Shown: positions 26,678-36,953, numbered from the stretch's first letter. The stretch: 64,000 bases of DNA from an uncultured Flavobacteriaceae bacterium (GCA_943789455.1 CALSUE010000003.1:1-64000), one strand, 5' to 3'. Notes: generated by a model from the letters alone, not told the origin. Numbers and translations are program-made.

Positions 26678-27835
26678 TTGAAAGATTATTTTTCATCAAA
26701 TTTTAAATTAGGCGTTCTTGGCGGTGGTCAATTGGGTCGAATGTTACTTGCTGAGACACAAAAATTTGACATCTATACAAGTATACTTGATTCGTCACCT
26801 GAAGCCCCATGTGCTCAACTATGCAACGAATTCCATCAAGGAAATTTACTGGACTTTGAAACTGTTTACAATTTTGGCAAACAAGTAGACTTACTAACTA
26901 TTGAGATAGAAAATGTAAATATTGATGCACTAGATCGCTTAGAAAAAGAAGGTCTTTCCATCTATCCAACACCTAAAAGCATTCGAATTATTCAAAATAA
27001 AGCCACTCAAAAGAATTTTTACAAAGACAATAATGTCCCAACTGCGCCCTACTCTCATTATGCCTATTTAGAAGAGCTCAAACACTCTTTTCAAAATGAT
27101 ATTATTGAGTTGCCTTTTGTTTGGAAAGCAGCCCGTTTTGGATATGATGGAACTGGCGTTAAAATTGTTAGAACTTTTGAAGATATAGAAAACCTACCTC
27201 AAGGAGAATGTATTGTAGAAAAACTAATTCCATTTAAAAATGAACTGGCAGTTATTGTTGCAAGAAACAGTAAAGGAGAAGTAACCTCCTATCCTGTAGT
27301 TGAAATGGAATTTCACCCAGAAGCAAATCAAGTTGAATATGTTATTTGTCCTGCAAGGATTGATGATAGCATAGCAAAAAAGGCAAGAGAAATTGCCTTA
27401 AAAGTTGCTGATGCTTTTGATTTTGTAGGATTATTAGCTGTAGAAATGTTTCAAACTGAAGAAGATGAAATTTTAGTAAACGAAGTAGCACCTAGAACTC
27501 ATAATTCTGGTCATTATAGTATTGAAGCTAGTTATACCAACCAGTTTGAACAACACTTAAGAAGTATCTTAAATCTTCCTTTGGGAAATACAGACAATAA
27601 AGTAGCAGGAATTATGGTTAATCTTGTAGGAGCAGAAGGACACACAGGTGAGGTAGTCTACGAAAATATTGACAAAATTTTACAAATCGATGGTGTTACC
27701 CCTCATATTTATGGAAAAAAAATAACCAAACCTTTTCGTAAGATGGGCCATGTAACCATCGTAAATAAAGATATCGATGAAGCACGAAAAGTTGCACAAC
27801 AGGTAAAAAAAATAATTAAAGTAATCAGTAAATAG
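26678..27835 (+). CDS. purK: N5-carboxyaminoimidazole ribonucleotide synthase
   Basis: 385 aa. ATP-grasp enzyme that carboxylates AIR with bicarbonate in purine synthesis. GVLGGGQLGRML at the N-terminus, WKAARFGYDGTGVKIV in the ATP-grasp core and VNEVAPRTHNSGHYSIEA near the active site are diagnostic. The start is TTG: no ATG precedes the conserved core after the promoter box, and the TTG gives the usual spacing to GVLGGGQ. purE follows after 8 bp, the classic pair. Confidence 0.96.
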   Translation: MKDYFSSNFKLGVLGGGQLGRMLLAETQKFDIYTSILDSSPEAPCAQLCNEFHQGNLLDFETVYNFGKQVDLLTIEIENVNIDALDRLEKEGLSIYPTPKSIRIIQNKATQKNFYKDNNVPTAPYSHYAYLEELKHSFQNDIIELPFVWKAARFGYDGTGVKIVRTFEDIENLPQGECIVEKLIPFKNELAVIVARNSKGEVTSYPVVEMEFHPEANQVEYVICPARIDDSIAKKAREIALKVADAFDFVGLLAVEMFQTEEDEILVNEVAPRTHNSGHYSIEASYTNQFEQHLRSILNLPLGNTDNKVAGIMVNLVGAEGHTGEVVYENIDKILQIDGVTPHIYGKKITKPFRKMGHVTIVNKDIDEARKVAQQVKKIIKVISK

Positions 27836-27843
27836 AAAGCATA

Positions 27844-28323
27844 ATGGTAGGAATTATAATGGGAAGCGATTCAGATCTTCCAATCATGCAAGAAGCAATT
27901 GATATCCTTGAAAGTTTTGATATTCAAATAGAGGTAGATATTGTCTCTGCTCATAGAACCCCAGAAAAGTTATTTGACTACTCGAAAAATGCACACACAC
28001 GAGGTATAAAAGTAATTATTGCTGGTGCTGGAGGAGCCGCTCACCTGCCAGGAATGGTAGCCTCTTTAAGTCCTTTGCCTATAATTGGTGTTCCTGTAAA
28101 AAGCAGAAACTCGATAGATGGATGGGATTCTGTATTGTCTATATTACAAATGCCTGGAGGAGTTCCAGTGGCAACTGTTGCATTAGATGGTGCAAAGAAT
28201 GCAGGTATCTTAGCTGCTCAAATTATTGGAGTTTCAGATACATGTGTTCAAGACAAAATCACAGCTTACAAAGAAGGTCTAAAAATAAAAGTAACACAAG
28301 CTTCAGACCGCGTAAAAAAATAA
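27844..28323 (+). CDS. purE: N5-CAIR mutase
   Basis: 159 aa. Converts N5-CAIR to CAIR, the step after PurK. The GIIMGSDSDLPIMQEA start, VSAHRTPEKL, IAGAGGAAHLPGMVAS and the VPVKSRNSIDGWDSVLS region are all present. It is the class I (bacterial/plant) enzyme, consistent with a PurK partner. The M3 peptidase begins 27 bp downstream and may be on the same transcript. Confidence 0.97.
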   Translation: MVGIIMGSDSDLPIMQEAIDILESFDIQIEVDIVSAHRTPEKLFDYSKNAHTRGIKVIIAGAGGAAHLPGMVASLSPLPIIGVPVKSRNSIDGWDSVLSILQMPGGVPVATVALDGAKNAGILAAQIIGVSDTCVQDKITAYKEGLKIKVTQASDRVKK

Positions 28324-28350
28324 TAATATTTATTCTTACTGTACCTACCA

Positions 28351-30369
28351 ATGAATCCTTTATTAGAAGATTTTAATACCGCTCCTTTTTCAAAAATTTC
28401 AAGCACAGATTACAAACCTGCTATTAAAAAAGCTATAGAGATTTGTAAGAAAGAAATAGAAGCTATTATCTCAAACCCTGAAACACCAAGCTTTAAAAAC
28501 ACTACAGAGGCACTAGAATTTACAGGTCAAAAACTTGGAAGAATTACCAGTATTTTCTTCAATTTAAACTCAGCTGAAACCTCCGAAGCTATTCAAAAAA
28601 TAGCCCAAGAAATTTCACCTTGGCTTAGTGAATTTAAAAATGATATGATTTTAAATTCAGCCCTATTCATAAAAGTAAAATCTGTATATGACATCAGAAA
28701 AAAATTAAATTTAGACCCTGAACAAACCATGTTATTGGAAAAACAATACAAAGGGTTTTCAAGAAATGGAGCAAATTTAAATGATGAAGACAAAGAAAAA
28801 TTACGAAAAATAGACACTGAATTGTCTAAACTTTCTTTACAATTTGGAGAGAATGTTTTAGCAGACGGAAATGCTTTTGAGCTACACATTACCCATGAAA
28901 AAGACTTAAAAGGTCTTCCTGATGGAGCCAAAGAAGCGGCGAGTTTATTGGCAAAGAACCGAAATAAAGAAGGCTGGCTTATTACTTTAGATTACCCAAG
29001 CTACATTCCGTTTGTAACTTATGCTGAAAATAGAGAATTACGAAAAAAACTCTCTATAGCCTTTGGAAAAAAAGGGTTTCAAAACAATGAAAACAATAAT
29101 GAAGAAATTGTTTTAAACATTGTTAACTTAAGATATCAAAGAGCAAATTTACTTGGTTATAAAACACATGCACATTTTGTATTGGAGGAACGAATGGCTG
29201 AAACCCCTGAAAAAGTACTTTCTTTTTCTAATGATTTAGTAAGAAAGGCAAAACCAGCAGCACTTAAAGAATTTAAAAAACTTGAGTCATTTGCAAAAAA
29301 ATTAGATGGAATAGATAAACTTCAAAAATGGGATAGTGCCTTCTATTCAGAAAAGTTGAAAAAAGAAATATTTAATTTGGATCAAGAAATATTAAAGCCC
29401 TATTTTCAATTAGAGAATGTTATTCAGGGGGTGTTTACGGTCTCCAAAAGATTATTTAATTTAACCTTTGAAGAAGTTTTCACTATTGAAAAATACCATG
29501 AAGATGTAAAAACATACCATGTTAAAAACACTAAAGGAGACTTTATTGCTATTTTATATGCAGACTTTCATCCTAGAGAAGGAAAAAGAAATGGCGCATG
29601 GATGACCTCATATAAATCGCAACAAATTAAAAACAACAGCAATGAAAGACCTCATATTTCTATTGTTTGTAATTTTACAAAACCTACTGAGACAAAACCC
29701 TCTTTATTAACCTTTAATGAGGTAACTACCCTATTTCATGAATTTGGACATGCTTTGCATGGCATGTTGGCAAATACCACCTATAGCAGTCTCTCTGGAA
29801 CCTCGGTGTCTTGGGATTTTGTAGAGTTGCCAAGTCAAATCTTAGAGAACTGGTGTTATGAAAAAGAAGCCTTAGCGTTATTTGCTAAACATTACCAAAC
29901 AGGAGAAGTTATTCCTATGGAATATGTGAATAAAATTAAAGAATCTGCAAGCTTTCATGAAGGCATGCAAACATTACGCCAACTGAGCTTTGGTTTATTA
30001 GATATGTCTTGGCATGGGGGGGAAACCCCTGAAAACATCTTATCTGTTAAAGAATTTGAAACCGAGGCCTTTTCTGAAACTCAATTGTACCCTGATGTTT
30101 CAGAAAATTGTATGAGTACTGCTTTTTCACATATTTTTCAAGGTGGGTATTCAGCAGGATATTACTCCTACAAATGGGCCGAGATTTTAGATGCTGATGC
30201 TTTTGAATACTTTCAAGAAAAAGGAATTTTCGATAAAGAAGTTGCAGCTAAATTTGAAGCGCATGTTTTAAGTAAAGGAGGTACTGAAAAACCAATGATT
30301 TTATACAAACGCTTTCGAGGCCAAGAGCCAAAACCAGAGGCGCTATTAAAAAGAGCGGGGTTATTGTAA
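28351..30369 (+). CDS. M3 family metallopeptidase, peptidyl-dipeptidase Dcp-like
   Basis: 672 aa, cytoplasmic (no signal peptide). Thimet-oligopeptidase fold with the zinc site HEFGHALHG, where the catalytic residues begin at H463 and E464. Upstream is the ADFHPREGKRNGAWM segment and downstream the FSHIFQGGYSAGYYSYKWAE segment typical of Dcp/oligopeptidase A. Cleaves short peptides, probably for amino-acid recycling. The last 9 bp overlap the convergent glycosyltransferase. Confidence 0.94.
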   Translation: MNPLLEDFNTAPFSKISSTDYKPAIKKAIEICKKEIEAIISNPETPSFKNTTEALEFTGQKLGRITSIFFNLNSAETSEAIQKIAQEISPWLSEFKNDMILNSALFIKVKSVYDIRKKLNLDPEQTMLLEKQYKGFSRNGANLNDEDKEKLRKIDTELSKLSLQFGENVLADGNAFELHITHEKDLKGLPDGAKEAASLLAKNRNKEGWLITLDYPSYIPFVTYAENRELRKKLSIAFGKKGFQNNENNNEEIVLNIVNLRYQRANLLGYKTHAHFVLEERMAETPEKVLSFSNDLVRKAKPAALKEFKKLESFAKKLDGIDKLQKWDSAFYSEKLKKEIFNLDQEILKPYFQLENVIQGVFTVSKRLFNLTFEEVFTIEKYHEDVKTYHVKNTKGDFIAILYADFHPREGKRNGAWMTSYKSQQIKNNSNERPHISIVCNFTKPTETKPSLLTFNEVTTLFHEFGHALHGMLANTTYSSLSGTSVSWDFVELPSQILENWCYEKEALALFAKHYQTGEVIPMEYVNKIKESASFHEGMQTLRQLSFGLLDMSWHGGETPENILSVKEFETEAFSETQLYPDVSENCMSTAFSHIFQGGYSAGYYSYKWAEILDADAFEYFQEKGIFDKEVAAKFEAHVLSKGGTEKPMILYKRFRGQEPKPEALLKRAGLL

Positions 30370-31599
30370 ATTATTATTTTTTTCTTGAATCCATTTACTC
30401 ATGTATTTTGAGCTCTGTAAAGAATGGTGCATCAACATTTTTCCTGTGAAATTATTATTTCTGTGATCTTCTAAATTGGAGAAAATTTCTTGAATATAGC
30501 TAATAAAGTCATCTTCAATTAATTCTTTATTATACTTGGAATTAATAATTTCAACACCATGTTGCTGTGCCTGATTCCATTCAAATTTATCTGTATATAA
30601 TAGAACGGCTTTCTCTACAAAATTTGCGATCTCATCTTCTACAAAACCACTCCAAGGAATTTCATCATTCATCCCCTCAGATCCAATACTAGTAGTAACC
30701 GAAGGCGTTCCGCACAACATCGCATTGCTAAGTTTCCCTTTAATGCCTGCACCAAAACGCAAAGGAGCTAGTAAAACTCTACTATTTTCAAGAACAAATG
30801 AAGCATCTTCTACAAAACCATGTACAAAAAAACCTTCATTTGCATTAGTAAATTCTAAAACTTGCTGAGTTGGATAGGCTCCATAAACATGAAGCTGTGC
30901 AGCTGGCAATTTTTTTCGAATTTCTTTCCAAATATATTTTTTTAATTGAATAGTCGCATCTAAATTGGGTGCGTGAAGAAAGTTCCCAATAGATACAAAA
31001 TGATGTCTTTCATCATAGGGCTTCCATGAATTATTTTCATCAATTTTATCAAACAAAAATGGTAAATAATACAACAAGCTTTTATCAATTTTAAATACTT
31101 CTTTCAATAACTTCATCTCAAAAGTTGAAATGATTAAAGAAATATCACAACGATAAATTGCTGCGATTTCTCGTTTAGAGCTCTCTGAATTTAAGAGCAC
31201 CTCATTGCTAAACTCAATTCCTTTTTTAAGGGCTTCATGTCTAGTTTTTCTCAGGCAATGAAGGTCTTCAGTATCCAATATACGAAGGGCCTTTGGACAA
31301 TATTCTGCAACTCGCCAACCAAATTGCTCTTCTGTGATAAAACGATCAAAAACAACTATTGTTGGTTTTAAATCTGTTATGAACTCATCAAAGCTAGTGG
31401 AGTTTAGTTCTAAGCGAATCTCCTGAACCCCTAGTTTAGATAAGTCTATGGAATTTGGATTTTTTTGAGAAACTGTTCCAAAAGTCACACGCCAACCCTG
31501 AGACAGAAAAGAGGTGATTAGCTGAAGCATCCTACTTCCAGCAGCTGAAGAGTTAGGTTCTACCCAAACAGACCCTATGATAAAAACATGATGCTTCAA
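30361..31599 (-). CDS. GT-B glycosyltransferase (group 1 / GT4-like)
   Basis: 412 aa, soluble. The N-terminal domain starts HHVFIIGSVWVEPNSSAAGSR. The C-terminal Rossmann-like domain carries APLRFGAGIKGKLSNAM and CGTPSVTTSIGSEGM, the nucleotide-sugar binding region of GT4-type enzymes. Sugar donor and acceptor cannot be inferred. It is a lone glycosyltransferase, not within a polysaccharide cluster. A possible TATTTTTG -7 box lies at 31625-31632 (minus). Confidence 0.86.
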   Translation of the reverse strand: MKHHVFIIGSVWVEPNSSAAGSRMLQLITSFLSQGWRVTFGTVSQKNPNSIDLSKLGVQEIRLELNSTSFDEFITDLKPTIVVFDRFITEEQFGWRVAEYCPKALRILDTEDLHCLRKTRHEALKKGIEFSNEVLLNSESSKREIAAIYRCDISLIISTFEMKLLKEVFKIDKSLLYYLPFLFDKIDENNSWKPYDERHHFVSIGNFLHAPNLDATIQLKKYIWKEIRKKLPAAQLHVYGAYPTQQVLEFTNANEGFFVHGFVEDASFVLENSRVLLAPLRFGAGIKGKLSNAMLCGTPSVTTSIGSEGMNDEIPWSGFVEDEIANFVEKAVLLYTDKFEWNQAQQHGVEIINSKYNKELIEDDFISYIQEIFSNLEDHRNNNFTGKMLMHHSLQSSKYMSKWIQEKNNNLQ

Positions 31600-31716
31600 G
31601 TAGTTGTTTTTTACAAATGATTCACAAAAATAATCTTATTTATTTTAGAATTTTAAACTGAATTCATATTTGCAGTTTAAAGATGAAAAATCCATTATAA
31701 TTTTAAGAATAATGAG

Positions 31717-31724
31717 TACTTTTG
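31717..31724 (+). promoter_or_regulatory. Bacteroidota -7 box for lpdA
   Basis: TACTTTTG, exact TAnnTTTG match 22 bp upstream of the lpdA ATG. Confidence 0.55.
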
Positions 31725-31746
31725 TAGTACAAATAATTCAATTAAA

Positions 31747-33147
31747 ATGAAGTACGATGTTATCGTTATTGGTTCAGGTCCTGGGGGATATATCTCTGCA
31801 GTAAGAGCCTCTCAATTAGGCTTAAAGGCTGCCATTATAGAAAAATATGCTACCATGGGTGGAACCTGTTTAAATGTTGGCTGTATTCCTTCAAAAGCCT
31901 TGTTAGATTCTTCTCATCATTATTATGATGCTGTGAAGCATTTTGAAGAACACGGAATTCTAATCGATCCTCCAAAGATTGATTTTACAAAGATGATTGA
32001 TCGTAAGGCTACTGTTGTAGAACAAACTACAGGTGGTATAAAATATTTGATGGACAAAAACAATATTGATGTTTTTGAAGGAATAGGATCTTTTGTAGAT
32101 GCTACCCATGTAAAAATTTCAAAAAATGATGGATCTGATGAAACTATAGAAGGAACCAACATTATTATAGCAACCGGATCTAAACCCGCCTCTTTACCTT
32201 TTATTGAATTAGATAAAGATAGAATTATTACCTCTACAGAAGCTTTAAAGCTTCCTGAAATACCAAAACATTTAGTAGTTATAGGTGGTGGAGTAATTGG
32301 CTTAGAATTAGGGTCTGTATATAAGCGTTTGGGTGCAGAAGTAAGTGTAATTGAATACATGGACAAGATTGTTCCTGGAATGGATGCAGATGTTTCCAAA
32401 GAGCTTCAGAAAGTATTAAAAAAACAAGGTGTAAAATTTTTCACCAAACATGCGGTAAATGATGTACAGCGTAACGGAGAAGAAATTACGGTAAAAGCGA
32501 CCAATAAAAAAGGCGAAGAAATAGCTTTTAAAGGTGATTATTGTTTAGTATCTGTTGGTAGAAAAGCGTATACCAGTGGATTAGGATTAGAAAATATTGG
32601 TATTAAGGTAAACGAGAGAGGTCAAATAGAAACAAATGATCATCTTCAAACTAACGTCTCAAACATTTATGCGATTGGTGATGTAGTTAAAGGGGCTATG
32701 TTAGCCCATAAAGCTGAAGAGGAAGGGGTGGTAGTTGCAGAACTTATTGCGGGACAAAAACCACATATAGACTATAACTTAATTCCAGGAATTGTATACA
32801 CATGGCCAGAGGTTGCTGCTGTTGGAAAAACTGAACAAGAATTAAAAGAATCAGGTGTTCACTATAAATCTGGTAAATTTTCCATGAGAGCTTTAGGGAG
32901 ATCAAGAGCGAGCGGAGACACAGATGGCTTCGTAAAGGTGCTGGCAGATAAAGAAACAGATGAAGTTTTAGGAGTTCATATTGTAGGTGCAAGAGCAGCA
33001 GATTTAATTATGGAAGCCGCAGTTGCTATGGAATACAGAGCTTCTGCAGAAGACTTGGCAAGAATTTGTCATGGACATCCAACCTATTCTGAGGCCATGA
33101 AAGAAGCGGCTAAAGCAGCTTGGGATGGAAAACCATTAAATGCTTAA
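31747..33147 (+). CDS. lpdA: Dihydrolipoyl dehydrogenase
   Basis: 466 aa. E3 subunit of the pyruvate, 2-oxoglutarate and branched-chain dehydrogenase complexes and of glycine cleavage. The FAD motif is IGSGPGGYISA. The redox disulfide is C41/C46 in GGTCLNVGCIPSK, and the NAD site is GGGVIGLELGSVYKRLG. The C-terminal base pair is H444/E449 in HGHPTYSEAM. Monocistronic with its own promoter and terminator. No E1 or E2 gene is nearby. Confidence 0.98.
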   Translation: MKYDVIVIGSGPGGYISAVRASQLGLKAAIIEKYATMGGTCLNVGCIPSKALLDSSHHYYDAVKHFEEHGILIDPPKIDFTKMIDRKATVVEQTTGGIKYLMDKNNIDVFEGIGSFVDATHVKISKNDGSDETIEGTNIIIATGSKPASLPFIELDKDRIITSTEALKLPEIPKHLVVIGGGVIGLELGSVYKRLGAEVSVIEYMDKIVPGMDADVSKELQKVLKKQGVKFFTKHAVNDVQRNGEEITVKATNKKGEEIAFKGDYCLVSVGRKAYTSGLGLENIGIKVNERGQIETNDHLQTNVSNIYAIGDVVKGAMLAHKAEEEGVVVAELIAGQKPHIDYNLIPGIVYTWPEVAAVGKTEQELKESGVHYKSGKFSMRALGRSRASGDTDGFVKVLADKETDEVLGVHIVGARAADLIMEAAVAMEYRASAEDLARICHGHPTYSEAMKEAAKAAWDGKPLNA

Positions 33148-33171
33148 AAATATATTACATACCTAAATATA

Positions 33172-33207
33172 TAATGATCGGAAGTTCCTTCCGATCATTA
33201 CTTTTTA
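33172..33207 (+). terminator. Intrinsic terminator of lpdA
   Basis: A perfect 12-bp stem, TAATGATCGGAA (33172-33183) with TTCCGATCATTA (33189-33200), followed by CTTTTTA. Confidence 0.85.
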
Positions 33208-33247
33208 ATAAAACAGCAAAACTCAGTTTAAACTTTTTGCCTTCAAA

Positions 33248-34561
33248 ATGCAAAGAACAACACGTACTTTCTCAATAGAAACTGTTTCAAATCTCAATGA
33301 AAAATTATTGAGATGGGCACAACAATACGAGACTGCTGTTTGGTTAGATTCTAACAAACATCACCAAGAACACAGTAATTTTGATAATATACTCGCTATT
33401 GAGGAATTTACAAGTATTCAAACCGATGCAGAACATGCATTTGAAAAATTAAAGGAATACCAATCGATTACTCAAGATTATTTATTTGGCTACCTCAGTT
33501 ATGATGTAAAAAATGACGCTGAAAATTTAACATCCTCAAATGTTGATGATTTAGGGTTTGCTGAATTGTTTTTCTTTCAGCCACAAAAAATTCTATTCAT
33601 AAAAAACAATCAAATAGAATTTCAATATCTAGCAATGGTTGATGATGAAATTGACATAGACTTTAAAGCAATTTGTAATATTGAATTGACACCACAAAGT
33701 ACTCATCTAAGTGAGGAAAAAATTGAAATTAAATCACGAATTTCAAAAAAAGACTACCATCAAAAAGTAGAAAAAATTCTAGAGCACATTTATAAAGGTG
33801 ATATTTACGAAGCTAATTTTTGCCAGGAGTTTTATGCAGAAAACACCCGTATCAGTCCACTGCATATGTATGAAGATTTAAATACCATCTCTGAGGCGCC
33901 ATTTGCGACATTTTTAAAAATAGATCATCAATTTTTACTTTGTGCATCTCCAGAAAGGTACTTAAAGAAAGTTGGGCCTAAGATTATTTCACAACCCATA
34001 AAAGGAACTGCCAAACGTTTTGAAGATTGTTTAGAAGATCAGAAAGCTGCCACGACCTTATCAATAGATACTAAAGAACGATCAGAAAATATTATGATTG
34101 TAGATTTAGTTAGAAATGATTTATCTAGATCTGCTAAAAAAGGAAGTGTTCAAGTAGAGGAATTATGTAAGGTGTCTTCTTTTAAACAAGTACATCAAAT
34201 GATCTCTACTGTAGTCTCTGAATTGAAGGATGATGTTCATCTTGTCGATGTCATTAAAGATACCTTTCCCATGGGAAGTATGACGGGAGCTCCAAAAATA
34301 TCTGCCATGAAAATTATTGAACGCCTCGAGGAAACCAAACGAGGTTTGTATTCGGGTGCCGTTGGATATTTTACTCCATCTGGAGATTTTGACTTTAATG
34401 TAGTGATCAGAAGTATTTTATATAATGCAGAAAAAAAGTACCTTTCATTTTCGGTAGGTAGTGCTATTACGGCAAAATCTTTTCCTGAAAAAGAATATGA
34501 AGAGTGCTTATTAAAAGCAAAGGCAATGCAATTTGTTTTAACAAATTCTAACAAACTATGA
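33248..34561 (+). CDS. Chorismate-binding enzyme, aminodeoxychorismate synthase component I-like
   Basis: 437 aa. Anthranilate synthase/PabB family. The C-terminal catalytic domain shows GDIYEANFCQEF, SPERYLKK, SQPIKGTAKR, the MIVDLVRNDLSR segment and GSMTGAPKISAMKIIERLE. The absence of a trp cluster, and the short N-terminal half, favour PabB (4-amino-4-deoxychorismate for folate) over TrpE, though isochorismate synthase relatives cannot be fully excluded. First gene of a compact operon: the next start overlaps its stop by 4 bp. Confidence 0.87.
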   Translation: MQRTTRTFSIETVSNLNEKLLRWAQQYETAVWLDSNKHHQEHSNFDNILAIEEFTSIQTDAEHAFEKLKEYQSITQDYLFGYLSYDVKNDAENLTSSNVDDLGFAELFFFQPQKILFIKNNQIEFQYLAMVDDEIDIDFKAICNIELTPQSTHLSEEKIEIKSRISKKDYHQKVEKILEHIYKGDIYEANFCQEFYAENTRISPLHMYEDLNTISEAPFATFLKIDHQFLLCASPERYLKKVGPKIISQPIKGTAKRFEDCLEDQKAATTLSIDTKERSENIMIVDLVRNDLSRSAKKGSVQVEELCKVSSFKQVHQMISTVVSELKDDVHLVDVIKDTFPMGSMTGAPKISAMKIIERLEETKRGLYSGAVGYFTPSGDFDFNVVIRSILYNAEKKYLSFSVGSAITAKSFPEKEYEECLLKAKAMQFVLTNSNKL

Positions 34562-34803
34562 TTCCAAATCAAGAAGAGAAATTTGAAGCTGTGTATAAAA
34601 GTCTTACTGAAAAAGCTACAGAACAACTCTTATTTAATACATTTTTAAAGATGTATCCAGAGGCATGGAAACAACTAAAAATTACATTTTCAAAATTTAA
34701 AAGAAGTAAACAATTTGGTAAAACCATTCCTTTACCAAGACCAGAGGAATCACTTCGTAAAAGTATTAGAATTTGGCTAAAAAAAACTACTAATGGCTCC
34801 TAA
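34558..34803 (+). CDS. Small basic hypothetical protein, 81 aa
   Basis: Rich in Lys and predicted helical (SLTEKATEQLLFNTFLKMY). No signal peptide, membrane segment or known motif. Kept as a real gene because its start overlaps the pabB-like stop (ATGA) and its end overlaps the next gene by 11 bp. That is a coupled arrangement unlikely for a chance ORF. Function unknown. Confidence 0.7.
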   Translation: MIPNQEEKFEAVYKSLTEKATEQLLFNTFLKMYPEAWKQLKITFSKFKRSKQFGKTIPLPRPEESLRKSIRIWLKKTTNGS

Positions 34804-35614
34804 AGAATTCAATTTTCATATTTACAACACCACTTTTTTTGGTCAATGTTGGGAAGCAAAAAACACAAAAGCTGTTGTTGTTTTGGCACATGGGATGGGC
34901 GAATACTCAGGACGCTATATGCATGTAGCCAAGAAGTTAAATGAACATGATTTTTCTGTTGTTGCTTTTGATCATTTTGGACATGGCAAAACAACTGGAA
35001 AACGTGGTCATAACCCTAGTTTTGAAGCTGTATTAGAAAGTGTTGCTGTAACTATAGAAAAAGCGAAGGCATTTTTCCCCAACACTCCTGTTTTTTTATA
35101 TGGGCATTCTATGGGTGGAAATGCTGTAATTAATTATGCGCTCAAAAAAACAACTCATTTACAAGGAATTATTGCCACAAGCCCCTTTTTAAAATTGGCA
35201 TTTGAGCCGCCTAAGATTAAATTAGCTCTAGGCAAGTTATTGCAAAAAATTGCACCCTCAGTAACCCTAGGTAATGAGATAAACCCAAATGATATCTCTC
35301 GAGAAAAAATAGAAGTTGAAAGGTATATAAATGACCCTTTAATACATTCAAAGATTAGCCCTAACTTCTCTTTAACGTTTATTGATTCTGGAAAATGGGC
35401 TATTGAAAATGCATCTCAACTAACCATCCCAATACTAGTACTGCATGGAACAGGTGATAAAATTATCGATTATAGAGGAACACAAAAATTTGCTGAAAAT
35501 GCCAAGAGAGCAACTCTGAAATTGTATGAAAATGGGTATCATGAATTACAAAACGATTTGTGCAGAAATGAAATGCTGGTAGATGTTGTAAATTGGATAA
35601 GTTCTCAACTTTAA
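34793..35614 (+). CDS. Alpha/beta hydrolase, monoacylglycerol lipase-like
   Basis: 273 aa, no signal peptide. LAHGMGEYSGRYMHVAKKL and FDHFGHGKTTGKRGH are typical of the lysophospholipase/monoglyceride lipase group. The nucleophile elbow is GHSMGGN with S106. The acid is probably the Asp in HGTGDKIIDY and the base the His in NGYHELQND. Likely acts on lysolipids or monoacylglycerol; substrate not proven. Third gene of the operon. Confidence 0.88.
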   Translation: MAPKEFNFHIYNTTFFGQCWEAKNTKAVVVLAHGMGEYSGRYMHVAKKLNEHDFSVVAFDHFGHGKTTGKRGHNPSFEAVLESVAVTIEKAKAFFPNTPVFLYGHSMGGNAVINYALKKTTHLQGIIATSPFLKLAFEPPKIKLALGKLLQKIAPSVTLGNEINPNDISREKIEVERYINDPLIHSKISPNFSLTFIDSGKWAIENASQLTIPILVLHGTGDKIIDYRGTQKFAENAKRATLKLYENGYHELQNDLCRNEMLVDVVNWISSQL

Positions 35615-35636
35615 TTTCCATATTTTTGTAATACCA

Positions 35637-36953
35637 ATGCTACAGAAATTTAAACAACACCTTCATCAAAACTTTCCTTTTTTAGAGGATAAGAAACTTC
35701 TTATTGCTATTTCTGGAGGAATAGATAGTGTTGTGCTGGCTCATTTATGCAGTCAATTAAACCTAAACTTTTCTTTATGCCATTGTAACTTTAACTTGCG
35801 TGGTCAAGAAAGTGATGATGATGAGGCCTTTGTAAAATCTTTAGCAAAAACACTTAAAACACCAGTATATTCCACTTCTTTTGAAACAGAAAAATATGTT
35901 GCAAAAAACAAGGTTTCTATTCAGGTGGCTGCAAGAGATTTACGCTATACTTGGTTTTATAAGCTACTAGATACAAACGGATATGACTATGTGTTAACTG
36001 CACACAATACCAATGATAATTTAGAAACTTTTATTATAAACTTAACAAGAGGAAGTGGTTTAGAGGGGTTTACAGGCATCCCACCTGTAAATCAAAAATC
36101 TGTGAGGCCATTATTGGCTTTTTCTAGAGATGAAATCACCTTATTTGCCATTAAAAACGGAATTATTTGGAGAGAAGACAAATCAAATGCTAGCATAAAA
36201 TATGTTAGAAATAAAGTACGTCACAAAGTAATTCCTATTTTAAAAGAATTGAATCCACATGTTTTAGAAAGTTTTCAAAACACCATAGAATATTTAAATG
36301 AAAGTCAGTCCATTATTAATGACGCTCTAACAAATGTTACTGCCAACGTTGTTTCTTATGAAAATGATTTGCTGAAAATAAGTTGTAAAGAAATCGAGAA
36401 GCTTTCAAATAAGAAAGCGTATCTATATCAACTTCTTCAAGGATATGGATTTACTGCTTGGAATGACATTGTTAATTTAATTTCTGCGCAACCTGGCAAA
36501 CAAGTATTTTCTGATACACATCGGTTATTAAAAGATAGAAATTTTCTAATACTAACAACTATCAACAAAAACCAATCTATAAAAGGTCCAGTTCTAATAG
36601 ACCAGAAAGTATCAAAAATTACAAATCCTATTAAGCTTACCATTCAAAATACAGACGATTTTACCTGTAAAAATACGCATGAAATTATTATTGATAATGA
36701 TTTAATTAACTATCCATTATCTCTAAAAAAATGGCATCATGGAGATACCATGTATCCCGCTGGAATGAAAGGTAGTAAGAAAATAAGTCAACTTTTTAAA
36801 GACAATAAATTATCTTTGCTCGACAAAGAAAAAATTTGGATTCTTGCAGATGCTAAAAACCATATTATTTGGGTTATTGGGCTCAGACAAGATCGACGAT
36901 ATCTAGCAAACATAACAAGTAAAAATCGATTGAAAATATCGTATCTATCATGA
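35637..36953 (+). CDS. tilS: tRNA(Ile)-lysidine synthase
   Basis: 438 aa. Modifies C34 of tRNA-Ile(CAU) to lysidine, so that it reads AUA codons; essential. PP-loop motif AISGGIDSVVLAH (SGGIDS 26-31), CHCNFNLRGQESDDDE and TAHNTNDNLETFIINLTRGSG are diagnostic. The C-terminal substrate-binding domain is present (MKGSKKISQLFKDNKLS). Its stop overlaps the dsbD-like start by 4 bp. Confidence 0.97.
   Translation: MLQKFKQHLHQNFPFLEDKKLLIAISGGIDSVVLAHLCSQLNLNFSLCHCNFNLRGQESDDDEAFVKSLAKTLKTPVYSTSFETEKYVAKNKVSIQVAARDLRYTWFYKLLDTNGYDYVLTAHNTNDNLETFIINLTRGSGLEGFTGIPPVNQKSVRPLLAFSRDEITLFAIKNGIIWREDKSNASIKYVRNKVRHKVIPILKELNPHVLESFQNTIEYLNESQSIINDALTNVTANVVSYENDLLKISCKEIEKLSNKKAYLYQLLQGYGFTAWNDIVNLISAQPGKQVFSDTHRLLKDRNFLILTTINKNQSIKGPVLIDQKVSKITNPIKLTIQNTDDFTCKNTHEIIIDNDLINYPLSLKKWHHGDTMYPAGMKGSKKISQLFKDNKLSLLDKEKIWILADAKNHIIWVIGLRQDRRYLANITSKNRLKISYLS

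Noticed and set aside
28122..28376. 84-aa frame overlapping the end of purE
   Set aside because: Out-of-frame translation of purE; Cys/Ser/Arg-rich and without family resemblance.
31923..32399. 158-aa minus-strand ORF within lpdA
   Set aside because: Antisense shadow of a conserved gene; low complexity Ser/Ile/Pro.
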